Shown here: in pieces, positions 43,840 to 51,818 of the stretch
How positions within the stretch are numbered: the stretch's first letter is position 1
Layout of the letters: each line of letters opens with the position of its first letter
NCBI GenBank assembly: GCA_046598415.1
Contig: JBKJIG010000044.1
Span: 3,502-67,501 of the forward strand
From: VFJZ01 sp046598415
GTDB lineage: Bacteria > Actinomycetota > Thermoleophilia > Gaiellales > F1-60-MAGs149
Length of the DNA stretch: 64,000 bases
Reading direction: 5' to 3'
The notes under the pieces: model-generated
The model's database searches: none
Seen by the model: only the letters and a program-made list of their open reading frames with translations
What the model was told of the DNA's origin: nothing
Program-made: the position numbers and the translations under genes

Positions 43840-44603
43840 GCGACCCGATCGAGCAGGCGATCGACCCGTCGTCGCGGCTGCCGCTGTACGCGCAGCTGGA
43901 GCAGATCCTCGAGCAGCAGCTGACGTCGGGCGAGCTGAAGGCCGGCGACATGCTCCCGACCGAGGCGCAGCTGTGCGCGCAGTTCGGCATCTCGCGCCCC
44001 GTCGTGCGCCAGGCGATCAGCGGCTTCGTCGCGCGCGGCCAGCTGTACCGGCTGCGCGGCAAGGGCACCTTCGTTTCGGGAGCACCGCTGGCGGAGCGGC
44101 TGCTGCGGCCCACGCTCGGCTTCTTCGACGACCTCGCGGCTGCCGGGCTGGAGGTCTCCAACGACCTCGTCGGCATCGAGATCGTGGCGGCCCAGGCCGC
44201 GCTGGCCGAGTCGCTGGCGCTCGCGCCCGGCGGCAGTTGCGTCCGCATCGAGCGACTGCGCCGCATCGACGGCGAGGTGGTCGCGTTCATGCGCTCGTTC
44301 ATCCCGGAGTCGCTGCACCCGAACCTGCTGCAGCGCCTCGAGCACTGCGACTTCACGCACGTCTCCCTGCCGCGCCTGCTGCAGCAGACGATCGGGATCC
44401 GCCCGTCCTCCGGCCACCGGTGGGTGCAGGCCGTCGTGGCCGACGCCGAGATCGGCGGGCATCTGGGCATCGCCGTCGGCGAGGCGCTGCTCTACGTCGA
44501 GTCGATCGAGGACGACGAGCGCGGCCGGCGCATCGAGTACTCGCAGGCGTGGCACCGCGGCGATCGCACCCGGCTCGAGCTCGAGTCGTCGCGGACGGGC
44601 TAG
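43836..44603 (+). CDS. GntR/HutC-family regulator of the yhf-like operon
   Basis: 255 aa: winged HTH (about 15-80, MLPTEAQLCAQFGISRPVVR) and UTRA effector domain (about 100-245, RLLRPTLGFFDDLAAAGLEVS). Last gene of the PRD-yhfX-yhfU-yhfT-gntR operon, coupled by ATGA. Likely autoregulator through the palindrome at 40542-40561. Its stop overlaps the convergent ptsI stop by 3 nt. Confidence 0.9.
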   Translation: MSDPIEQAIDPSSRLPLYAQLEQILEQQLTSGELKAGDMLPTEAQLCAQFGISRPVVRQAISGFVARGQLYRLRGKGTFVSGAPLAERLLRPTLGFFDDLAAAGLEVSNDLVGIEIVAAQAALAESLALAPGGSCVRIERLRRIDGEVVAFMRSFIPESLHPNLLQRLEHCDFTHVSLPRLLQQTIGIRPSSGHRWVQAVVADAEIGGHLGIAVGEALLYVESIEDDERGRRIEYSQAWHRGDRTRLELESSRTG

Positions 44604-46540
44604 GCGAGCGCGGCGCCGACCGCGTCGCGGGCGGCCGCCGCCGAGCCGGCGGCCAGTGCCAGGCTGCTCAGGCGCCGGCACTCGTCCAGCGTCACGCGGC
44701 CGACCTGGGATCGCACGGCGGCGATCGATCCGGCCGCCATCGACAGCGACGAGATGCCGAGACCGACCAGGACGACGGCGAGCGCCGGGTCGCCCGCAGC
44801 CTCGCCGCACACACCCACCGGCCGGCCGTTCTCCTCGCCTGCGCGCGCGGCCATCTCGACCAGCCGCAGCAGCGCCGGCTGCCACGGGCTCTGCAGACCG
44901 GCCAGTGCCGCGATGCCGCGGTCGGCTGCGAAGGTGTACTGCGCCAGGTCGTTCGTTCCGATACTGGCGAAGTCGACCCGTGCGAGCACGTCGCCGGCGG
45001 TCAGGGCGGCCGCGGGGATCTCGATCATGACGCCGGCCTTCGCGATCCCCGCGTCGTGAGCGGTCTCGGCGAACCAGCGCGCCTCGTCGGCGGTCGCGAC
45101 CATCGGTGCCAGCGCCCAGATCTCGGCGTCGCCCGCGGCGCTGACGGCGGCGATGGCGGCAAGCTGGTCGGCGAGCACGTCGCCGGCGGCGCGGAGGGCG
45201 CGCAGGCCGCGCACGCCGAGCGCCGGGTTGTCCTCGGCCGCACTGCGCACGTACGGCAGCGGCTTGTCGGCGCCGGCGTCGAGCAGGCGGATGACCACGC
45301 GCGTGCCGGCGAACGCCTGCGCGACCCGGCCGTAGGCGGCGATCTGCTCGTCCACCGTCGGTGCCTGGCCGCGTCCCTCGAAGCAGAACTCGGTGCGCAG
45401 CAGCCCGACGCCCTCGGCGCCCGCGACCCGCGCGGCAGCGGCACGATCGGGGCTGCCGACGTTCGCCAGGATCGCCACGCGATGGCCGTCGGCCGTGCCG
45501 CCCGGCTCGCCCGACGGCTTCGCCGTGCGCGCCCGCCGCGCGAGGATGGCCGCGAGGCGCTCCGCGTCGGGCGAGACCACGACGGTGCCCTCGGTGGCGA
45601 AGACCGCGACGTGGTGGCCGGTCTCGAGCGCGCCCGCACCGGGGCAGGCCACCACGGCGGGGATGCCGAGCTCGCGCGCCAGGATCGCCATGTGGCCGGT
45701 CGGGCCGCCACCGACGGTCACGATTGCGAGCACCACGGCGGGGTCGAGCAGCGCGGCGTCGGCGGGCGCGAGGTCGTCGGCGACGAGGATGTACGGGTCG
45801 GTCCGGTCGGGCAGGCCGGGCAGCGGCAGGCCGAGGCAGATCGCGATCGCCCGGTCACGCACGTCCTCGATGTCGGCAACCCGCTGGGCGAGGTCTCTGC
45901 GGACATCCGCGAGCTGGTCGCGGAACGGCCGGATCGCCTCGGTCAGGGCCTCGGTCGCCGATCGGCCCGTGCGCGTGAGCCGCGCGACATCGTCGTGCAG
46001 CGCGGGATCACCGGCCATCGTCGCGCCGGCCTCGAGCACGGCCCGCCCGGCCGCCGTTGCGGTTGCTCGGCGTGCCCGGAAGTCGGTGGCGACGGCGTCC
46101 AGCGCAGCGAGCGCTCGGCGCTCGGCGACAACGGCATCGTCGGCCGGCCGGGCCGGGCGCGGTCCGGGGCGGGCGGCCATCCGCACCACGACGCCGGCGG
46201 CCGTGCCTCGCGACGCCGAGATGCCGACGAGGACACCATCGAGGGCGGCGGTGCTGGCGAACTCCTGTCCGGCGGCGTCGAGGAGCTCGAGCAGCTGGTC
46301 GAGCAGCAGCGCATCGGTTGCGGCGTCGCCGTCGGCGGGGTCAAGCAGCAGCTCGACGACCCCGCTGCCGTGAATGCCGAGCCCGAGCACGCGCAGCACG
46401 CTGCGGCCATCGACGCTCTGGCCGTCGGACTTGCCGACGCGCACCGGCCGTCCCGAGGCGACGATCGCCGCCACGAGGTCGGCAGCGGGCCGGGCATGAA
46501 GTCCTGATCCGATCGGGAGCGTGCCGCGGCGCGTGATCAC
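44600..46540 (-). CDS. ptsI: HPr-Enzyme I fusion (PTS general phosphotransferase)
   Basis: 646 aa. Residues 1-90 form an HPr domain with phospho-His15 in GSGLHARPAADL, though the Ser46 region is altered (DGQSVDGRSVLRVLGLG). About 100-646 are Enzyme I: phospho-His283 in VGGGPTGHMAILAREL, VGLLRTEFCFEGRG, RLLDAGADKPLPYV, and active-site Cys578 in GVCGEAAGD. It transfers phosphate from PEP to HPr and on. GTG 46540 has CATACT 6 nt upstream. No EIIA/B/C is in the window; the neighbouring PRD protein is a possible recipient. Confidence 0.93.
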   Translation of the reverse strand: MITRRGTLPIGSGLHARPAADLVAAIVASGRPVRVGKSDGQSVDGRSVLRVLGLGIHGSGVVELLLDPADGDAATDALLLDQLLELLDAAGQEFASTAALDGVLVGISASRGTAAGVVVRMAARPGPRPARPADDAVVAERRALAALDAVATDFRARRATATAAGRAVLEAGATMAGDPALHDDVARLTRTGRSATEALTEAIRPFRDQLADVRRDLAQRVADIEDVRDRAIAICLGLPLPGLPDRTDPYILVADDLAPADAALLDPAVVLAIVTVGGGPTGHMAILARELGIPAVVACPGAGALETGHHVAVFATEGTVVVSPDAERLAAILARRARTAKPSGEPGGTADGHRVAILANVGSPDRAAAARVAGAEGVGLLRTEFCFEGRGQAPTVDEQIAAYGRVAQAFAGTRVVIRLLDAGADKPLPYVRSAAEDNPALGVRGLRALRAAGDVLADQLAAIAAVSAAGDAEIWALAPMVATADEARWFAETAHDAGIAKAGVMIEIPAAALTAGDVLARVDFASIGTNDLAQYTFAADRGIAALAGLQSPWQPALLRLVEMAARAGEENGRPVGVCGEAAGDPALAVVLVGLGISSLSMAAGSIAAVRSQVGRVTLDECRRLSSLALAAGSAAAARDAVGAALA

Positions 46541-46716
46541 AGCCGAAGTATGAGCACGGGGTTGCGATCGCAAACGCCCGGCGTGGTCCGCACCCTCCGT
46601 CGTCGTGCCGCCGCGTACCCACCGTTCCGCGTGGTGATGGCGAATGCGCCGTCCCCCTCGATGCGCCATGTCACGTCCGCCGTCACGCCGGCGGCGTCCG
46701 ATGCCTCCGGGCGCAT
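46537..46716 (-). CDS. Doubtful 59-residue reading frame upstream of ptsI
   Basis: MRPEASDAAGVTADVTWRIE and GDGAFAITTRNGGYAA have protein-like composition and GC-rich third positions; the TGA overlaps the ptsI GTG (GTGA), as in coupled pairs. No family, no ribosome-binding site, and the C-terminal half is arginine-rich. May be a remnant or chance. Confidence 0.25.
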   Translation of the reverse strand: MRPEASDAAGVTADVTWRIEGDGAFAITTRNGGYAAARRRRVRTTPGVCDRNPVLILRL

Positions 46717-46735
46717 CGTCGAAGCGGCCTCGAGC

Positions 46736-46748
46736 GGGGTCAGACCCC
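46736..46748. repeat. Palindromic repeat, single-arm copy D
   Basis: GGGGTCAGACCCC followed by GAGAACGCCGTT, matching the left arm and spacer of copies A-C, but the right arm is replaced by an unrelated hairpin. Degenerate copy in the 394-bp gap between ptsI and the STAS gene; the rest of that gap shows nothing further. Confidence 0.75.
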
Positions 46749-46764
46749 GAGAACGCCGTTGAAG

Positions 46765-46800
46765 GGTGGCGGTCCGCCGCGGATCCGGCAGACCGCCACC
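46765..46800 (-). terminator. Hairpin downstream of the STAS gene
   Basis: GGTGGCGGTC (46765-46774) pairs exactly with 46791-46800 around a 16-nt loop, 135 nt after the STAS stop. Possible terminator. Confidence 0.4.
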
Positions 46801-46934
46801 GTGAGAACGCGCCGCTCCCGGCACGTAGCGCAAGGCCTGTCTACCCTGGCTGCGTTGACGATAAACGTCCTGCAAATGCGGCTCTCTTGAGCCATGCCCG
46901 ACGGTGTGCCCGGCGGCTCCTCGCGGACCCGTCG

Positions 46935-47426
46935 CTAGCGCGCGGAGACGCGCTCGCTCGACGGCGTGGGCTCGACCCAGCCGGACGCGGGCTCGGGCTC
47001 GGCGGGCCGCTCGCGCGGCGGCACGAGCGCGGGCGGCCGGATCGTGCGCCAGCCGTCGTTGGGCGGACGCGACGGATCACGCAGGGCGGCGAGGGCGGCA
47101 CCTCGTGACGGGAACAGCGTGAAGAGCAGGTCGGCCTCGACGGCGCTCAGCATGTGTTGGACAGGCGCGCTCGCGCCGGCGATCACGACGGACGCGTTGG
47201 TGATCGGCTTGAGGCCCGCGAGGCCCCGCACGATCCCGCGGTACGAGTGGCAATCGAAGAAGGTCGTCGCGGTGAGGTCGAGGACCAGGTGGTGGTGCCC
47301 GCAGCGCACCGCGTATTCGACCGCCTCCGCCAGATTGTTGTCGGCGTAGCGATCGAGGTCGCCGCGGAGAACGATCATGGCGACGCGCCCGAACACCTCG
47401 ATGGTGATGGGCCTTTCGGGCGGCAT
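46935..47426 (-). CDS. STAS-domain protein, anti-anti-sigma-like
   Basis: 163 aa. A STAS fold occupies residues 5-105 (ITIEVFGRVAMIVLRGDLD, HLVLDLTATTFFDCHSYRG, then SVVIAGASAPVQHMLSAVE), followed by a Pro-rich tail. The usual phosphorylatable D-S/T-x-G is replaced by DCHSYRG, so phospho-control may differ. ATG 47426 chosen; a TTG at 47450 is possible. Probably part of a partner-switching or signalling network. Confidence 0.8.
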   Translation of the reverse strand: MPPERPITIEVFGRVAMIVLRGDLDRYADNNLAEAVEYAVRCGHHHLVLDLTATTFFDCHSYRGIVRGLAGLKPITNASVVIAGASAPVQHMLSAVEADLLFTLFPSRGAALAALRDPSRPPNDGWRTIRPPALVPPRERPAEPEPASGWVEPTPSSERVSAR

Positions 47427-47559
47427 TTCGAATGGCGACGGCGCAGGCAAGGGGAAGCTCCGACGAATTCAGCAGGTTGACGCGTGCCGTCTCCCATCGC
47501 ATGAAAATGGCCGGCCGTACAGGTGCGGCGGCCCGTGCCCACACAGCACTCGTCACTGT

Positions 47560-47722
47560 CTAGAACGTACCCAAGTTCGTCCCAGCGAAACCGGAATTCA
47601 TCGATTCCTTACACATAAAATGCTGAATATTCTGATTTCTCTCAGCTCTTCCACACGGAGCTCACGACGCACTCCAACACAACCCTCTCCTGCGGCCGGA
47701 GGTCGGTGCCGATAGCTGTCGG
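47560..47722. promoter_or_regulatory. AT-rich leader of the HD-GYP gene
   Basis: About 80 bp (47590-47650) are strikingly AT-rich for this genome, including CATAAAATGCTGAATATTCTG. Likely the regulated promoter of the HD-GYP gene or of the divergent STAS gene. No ORF is visible. Confidence 0.4.
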
Positions 47723-49108
47723 ATGAAGCCGCGGACTGTTGTCCTCCTCGCAGCGCTGTCGGCGTTCGGGCCGCTGCTCGCGACGCTCGCGGCCGGCGCC
47801 CGGCCGTTCACGCTCTCCGGCACGGCGCACTGCATCGGCGTCGGCGTCGGCGCGGGCTTCGCGACGCTCGCGGCCGCCGCGGTGACGGCCGTCGGTGTGC
47901 GTCGCGGCGATGCCCGGACGGTGCTCGTCGGCGTGGCGTTCGCGGCGATGGGCGCGATCCTCGCGGTCCACGGCTTCGTCACACCAGGCGTCCTCGTCGA
48001 GAACACGAACCTCAGCCCGATCACCGGCGGCGCGACGGTGCCGGTCGGTGCGGCGGTGCTCGCGCTCGGCACCATCCCCGGCTTCGCGGTGCCGGCGCGC
48101 ATCCCGCTGCTGCTGCGCGCGAGCGTGCTGATCAGCGCCGTGGTGCTCGCGGCGAGCGTCGTCGGCCTGGTCGATCCGTCGCTCGTACCGGCGGTGCCGG
48201 CCGCCCGCAGCCCTGGGGCCATCGCGCTGCTGATCATCGGTGGCGCCTGCCTGATCCTCGTCACCGTGCGCGCCGCGCGCACCTGGTTGCTCACGCGTCG
48301 AAGCGCCGATCTGGCGGTCGTGGCCGGCGTGGCGTGGCTCGGCTCCGCCCTCGTCGGCGCCACGCTGTTCCGCTACGACCAGTTCGGCTGGTGGCTGGGC
48401 CACGGGTTCGAGATCGCCGCGATCGCGCTCGTGGGCACCACGGTCGCCTTCGACCTGCGCCGCACGGCAGCGTCCCGGCCGCTGACCGGCGACCTGCCCG
48501 CGACCGCGCTGGTGCGCGACGCCGAGGCGTTCCTTGGAGCGCGGGTCAGTTCACTGCTGCTCGATCTCCAGCGTGCCGACCGGTCGACGGGTGAGCACAC
48601 GCGCCGGGTGGCGCTGAACGCGGTGCTGGTCGGAGAAGCCCTCGGCCTGAGCCGCGGGCGTCTGCGCGGTCTCGCGCTCGGCGGGATGCTCCACGACATC
48701 GGCAAGCTCGGCGTCCCGGTCGCGATCCTGCAGAAGCCGGGCGCGCTCGACCCGGCCGAGCGCGCCGCGATCGAGCGGCACCCGGCGCTCGGCTCCGCGA
48801 TGCTCGATCAGCTCGGCGGCTTTGGGCGGGAGGTGCGATCGCTGGTCCTCGACCACCACGAGCGGCCCGATGGACGCGGCTACCCGCGCGGCCTGGCAGG
48901 AGATGAGCTCCCCCTCGACGCACGCATCCTCGCGGTCTGCGACGTGTTCGACGCGCTGGTGTCGGCGCGCCCGTACCGCGAGGCGTGGCCCGCCGAACGC
49001 GCGCTGGCCACGCTCGCCGAAGGCGCCGGAACGCAGTTCGACGCGCGCTGCGTGCAGGCGCTGACCGACGTCGTGCGGACGGTCGCGCCGCTCAGCGAGG
49101 CCGCCTGA
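47723..49108 (+). CDS. Membrane HD-GYP domain phosphodiesterase
   Basis: 461 aa. Seven to eight N-terminal TM helices (residues 5-255) act as sensor; residues 275-455 are HD-GYP: EHTRRVALNAVLVG, MLHDIGKLGVP, HERPDGRGYPRGL, DARILAVCDVFDALVSARPY. All metal ligands and the GYP are present, so hydrolysis of cyclic di-GMP or related nucleotide is expected. Confidence 0.92.
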   Translation: MKPRTVVLLAALSAFGPLLATLAAGARPFTLSGTAHCIGVGVGAGFATLAAAAVTAVGVRRGDARTVLVGVAFAAMGAILAVHGFVTPGVLVENTNLSPITGGATVPVGAAVLALGTIPGFAVPARIPLLLRASVLISAVVLAASVVGLVDPSLVPAVPAARSPGAIALLIIGGACLILVTVRAARTWLLTRRSADLAVVAGVAWLGSALVGATLFRYDQFGWWLGHGFEIAAIALVGTTVAFDLRRTAASRPLTGDLPATALVRDAEAFLGARVSSLLLDLQRADRSTGEHTRRVALNAVLVGEALGLSRGRLRGLALGGMLHDIGKLGVPVAILQKPGALDPAERAAIERHPALGSAMLDQLGGFGREVRSLVLDHHERPDGRGYPRGLAGDELPLDARILAVCDVFDALVSARPYREAWPAERALATLAEGAGTQFDARCVQALTDVVRTVAPLSEAA

Positions 49109-49164
49109 GTCCCATCGCGAAGGGGAGCGACGCCACCGTCGTTTGGCTCATCCTGCTGGCCCAT
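49105..49164 (-). pseudogene. Possible gene stump with strong ribosome-binding site
   Basis: AAAGGAG (49172-49178, minus strand) sits 7 nt before ATG 49164, and MGQQDEPNDGGVAPLRDGT follows before the frame enters the antisense of the HD-GYP gene. The RBS suggests a genuine start whose gene has been lost, but no family is recognised. Confidence 0.2.
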
Positions 49165-49214
49165 CGCACTGCTCCTTTGAGAGGGTGTGCTGGCGATATC
49201 CGGGCCAGCCGCGT

Positions 49215-49457
49215 TCAGACCGCCTCGGAGACCACGGCGGACGTGCCCTCGGTCATCGTCGGCTCGGCCGTGTCCTGCACCCAGGCGACGACCTCCGCGT
49301 CGCCGCCGTAGAACAGCAGTGAGTGCTTCGCGCAGACCCAGGCGATCCGGGGATGATCGTCGGTGTCGTACGAGTGCAGGGCCATCGGCGTCGCGCGGCT
49401 GAGCCGCCGGCAGCCCGGGAACTGGCAGAAGTGGGGCGGGGTGAGCGAGAACCTCAT
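49215..49457 (-). CDS. Small cysteine-containing protein, possible zinc knuckle
   Basis: 80 aa; FCQFPGCRRLSRATPMAL and WVCAKHSLLFYGG give a C-x4-C ... C-x2-H set that could bind zinc. The acidic C-terminus is EGTSAVVSEAV. Start ATG 49457; no strong RBS. Function unknown. Confidence 0.5.
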   Translation of the reverse strand: MRFSLTPPHFCQFPGCRRLSRATPMALHSYDTDDHPRIAWVCAKHSLLFYGGDAEVVAWVQDTAEPTMTEGTSAVVSEAV

Positions 49458-49522
49458 GGCAACGTGGGCGTTCCCGCCGGGGATTCGCTTCAAACGCGAC
49501 CCGGTGCGCGAGAATCCGTTGC

Positions 49523-50134
49523 GTGGCGCGGATCGCCAACTTCGATACGAGGGAGCTGGAGGTCGCTGTCGGCACTCGCACCTTCCGGCTGCGTTGTCCG
49601 CGGTCGATCGAGGAGCTCCATGACGCCGAGCTCCCGGCGGTCCCATACTGGGCCGACCTGTGGCCGTCGGCGCTCGTGCTGGCCGAGGAGCTGGCGGCGC
49701 GCGACCTGACGGGCGTCCGGCTCGTCGAGCTCGGCTGCGGCCTCGGTCTCGGCGCGATCGTCGCGGCCCAGTCCGGTGCGGACGCGGTGGCGACCGACCA
49801 CGACCGCGACGCCGTGGCCTTCGCCCGCGACAACGGCCGGCGGGTGCTGGGACGACGCCTCGCGACGATGCGCGCCGACTTCGCCAACCTGCCGGACGCG
49901 CTGCTCGACCAGGCACCGTTCGACCTCGTGATCGCGGCCGACGTCCTCTACGCGGAGGGATCGGTCGCCTCGCTGGCGGACGCGCTCGACCGGCTCGTCC
50001 GGCCCGGCGGCGAGGCGCTCGTCGCGTACCCGTGGAGCGGCCAGGCCGATGGCGTCGTCGCCGCGCTCGGGTGGCCGGCGGTCGAGCGCGCGGAGCGCAA
50101 CGCGCGCCTGGTGCGGCTGACGCGCCCCACCTAA
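49523..50134 (+). CDS. Class I SAM-dependent methyltransferase
   Basis: 203 aa, METTL21/lysine-methyltransferase-like group. VPYWADLWPSALVLAEEL, motif I LVELGCGLGLGAIVAA, ATDHDRDAV (acidic ribose-binding), and FDLVIAADVLYAEGSV are all visible. GTG 49523 with GAGAAT 7 nt upstream. Target (protein lysine or small molecule) unknown. Confidence 0.88.
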   Translation: MARIANFDTRELEVAVGTRTFRLRCPRSIEELHDAELPAVPYWADLWPSALVLAEELAARDLTGVRLVELGCGLGLGAIVAAQSGADAVATDHDRDAVAFARDNGRRVLGRRLATMRADFANLPDALLDQAPFDLVIAADVLYAEGSVASLADALDRLVRPGGEALVAYPWSGQADGVVAALGWPAVERAERNARLVRLTRPT

Positions 50135-50192
50135 CAGGCGGGCGTGGCGGATCGGCGCCCGGCACGGATCCATCTTCAGGGAGAGCTCGCGG

Positions 50193-51188
50193 TCAAAAGA
50201 CGCACGGCTGCGAGAACACGAGGCCGGGCGCGCAGGGCCGGAACGTGATGCTGTCGATGACCGGCTGGGCGACTGCCATCCAGGCCGTCAGGTCGGCCTG
50301 CGTGCCGGTGACGATGCCGGCCACCGCGACGCTGCGTCCGGGCGACGTCGTGGCGAGGGTGACCCGCATCCGCATGTCCGGGTAGAGGTCGGTGCTCCAC
50401 GAGCCGCTGCCGGCCGAGTTCTCGGGCGAGACCAGGGTGGGAACGCCGTGGCACGAGCTGGTGGGGGCGTCCGAGCGGGGGGCGACATCGACCCGATACC
50501 CCAGCAGCTCGCCCACCCGTACGACCGCCGGTGCGCCCGTGATGAGGTCGGGAGCCACGTGGAACATCGTCGTCAGGTGTGCCGGATCGGTCGCCTCGCC
50601 CTCGACCGGGATGAGGTCGCAGGCCGTCGCCTGCGCGGCGTGGGCGTTGTTGAGGATCGCGAGCGTCGCGGCGGGCCTGTCGGGCCGCGACAGGACCGTT
50701 CCCCATGGGTAGGCGCTGTCCACCCGCCAGCCGTCACCGACCGTGATCGTCACCTGCGGGTTGGCCTTGTGGAAGGTGTAGCGGCCGGCCGGGAAGGGGT
50801 CGAAGCAGGCGCCGCGATCGGGGTCCGGGCACGTATGTTCCCGATAGGTCTTCCCGACCGTCGCCGTCGGATCGGGCCCTGGGGTGGTTGCCGGCGTCGT
50901 CCGGCCGGCCGGGACGGAGCGGCCATCGCGCAGGCCGGCGACCGCGACGGCGGCGACGAGGATCGCGGCTGCGGCGATCACGCCGAGGGCGATGGTGAGC
51001 CGCGCCGGGCGGCGGCTCATGGGTGCATGATCGTCGATCACGAGCTGTGGCTCTTGGAACGCGTACGGCCCGAGCGGCTCGGGCGCGACGGCGTCGTGGA
51101 ATGCGGCCCAGATGCGGTCCTCGAGGCCGGTGTCGATGCACTCCGGAGCCGGTGCTGAGGCGCGCAGCGTGCGCTCGAGATCACGCAT
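50193..51188 (-). CDS. Single-pass membrane protein, putative anti-sigma partner
   Basis: 331 aa: cytosolic N-terminus of about 65 residues, one TM helix (LTIALGVIAAAAILVAAVAV), then a secreted domain with paired cysteines (EHTCPDPDRGACFDP, SSCHG, RPCAPG, SQPCVF). Start overlaps the sigma-factor stop by 8 nt. By position the regulator of that ECF sigma factor; no zinc anti-sigma motif is seen. Confidence 0.8.
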   Translation of the reverse strand: MRDLERTLRASAPAPECIDTGLEDRIWAAFHDAVAPEPLGPYAFQEPQLVIDDHAPMSRRPARLTIALGVIAAAAILVAAVAVAGLRDGRSVPAGRTTPATTPGPDPTATVGKTYREHTCPDPDRGACFDPFPAGRYTFHKANPQVTITVGDGWRVDSAYPWGTVLSRPDRPAATLAILNNAHAAQATACDLIPVEGEATDPAHLTTMFHVAPDLITGAPAVVRVGELLGYRVDVAPRSDAPTSSCHGVPTLVSPENSAGSGSWSTDLYPDMRMRVTLATTSPGRSVAVAGIVTGTQADLTAWMAVAQPVIDSITFRPCAPGLVFSQPCVF

Positions 51189-51699
51189 TGCGTGTCACCT
51201 CCAGATAGCCGCCGAGCTCGTCGAGCGCGCGGGACAGGCGTGACCAGACGGTGCCGATGGGAACCTCCAGGCGATCCGCGATCTCGGACGGCGACAGGTC
51301 GAGCCAGTAGCGCAGCACGACGACCGCGCGACGGTCCGGGTCGAGACGCGCGAGCGCCTCGCGGACGTCGGCGGGGTCGCCGTCATCGCCGTCAGCCACG
51401 CCCAGCGGCTCGATCTCGCCGGGTGTGGCGAACTGCTCGTGCCGCAGCACGTCGACCGCGCGGTTGGTGACGATGCGCAGCAGCCACGGCCGGAACGGCC
51501 GCTCGCGATCGAAGCGGTCGGCCGAGCGGATCGCTCGCAGGAACGCGTCCTGCACGACGTCCTCCGCCCGCGCGTGGTCGCGGACGACCGCGAAGGCCGT
51601 CCGCCACGCGGCGTCCGCATGCCGCCTGAACAGCTCGCCCCACGCCGCCCGCGACCCGCCGCGGATCGCCATCAAGAGGGCCTCGTCGGTCGTGCGCAT
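51181..51699 (-). CDS. ECF-family RNA polymerase sigma factor
   Basis: 172 aa. Region 2 GELFRRHADAAWRTAFAV and AEDVVQDAFLRAIR; region 4 LDPDRRAVVVLRYWLDLSPS and VPIGTVWSRLSRAL. Second ECF module of the window with the same layout as the one at 21659-23319. Confidence 0.93.
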   Translation of the reverse strand: MRTTDEALLMAIRGGSRAAWGELFRRHADAAWRTAFAVVRDHARAEDVVQDAFLRAIRSADRFDRERPFRPWLLRIVTNRAVDVLRHEQFATPGEIEPLGVADGDDGDPADVREALARLDPDRRAVVVLRYWLDLSPSEIADRLEVPIGTVWSRLSRALDELGGYLEVTRNA

Positions 51700-51818
51700 G
51701 TCTCTGATACGGACGACCAGCGCGGCTCCTTCCCGTTGCGCCGATCCTACGCCGTCAACCGTCTAGATGGGAGGGTCGGTCCAACGCTCGGCGCCAGCCG
51801 GCTGGCCGGAGCAGCGGA

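Noticed and set aside
49092..49151. Nineteen-residue minus-strand frame beginning MSQTTVASLPFAMG
   Set aside because: No properly spaced ribosome-binding site or leaderless -10, and it overlaps the end of the HD-GYP gene.
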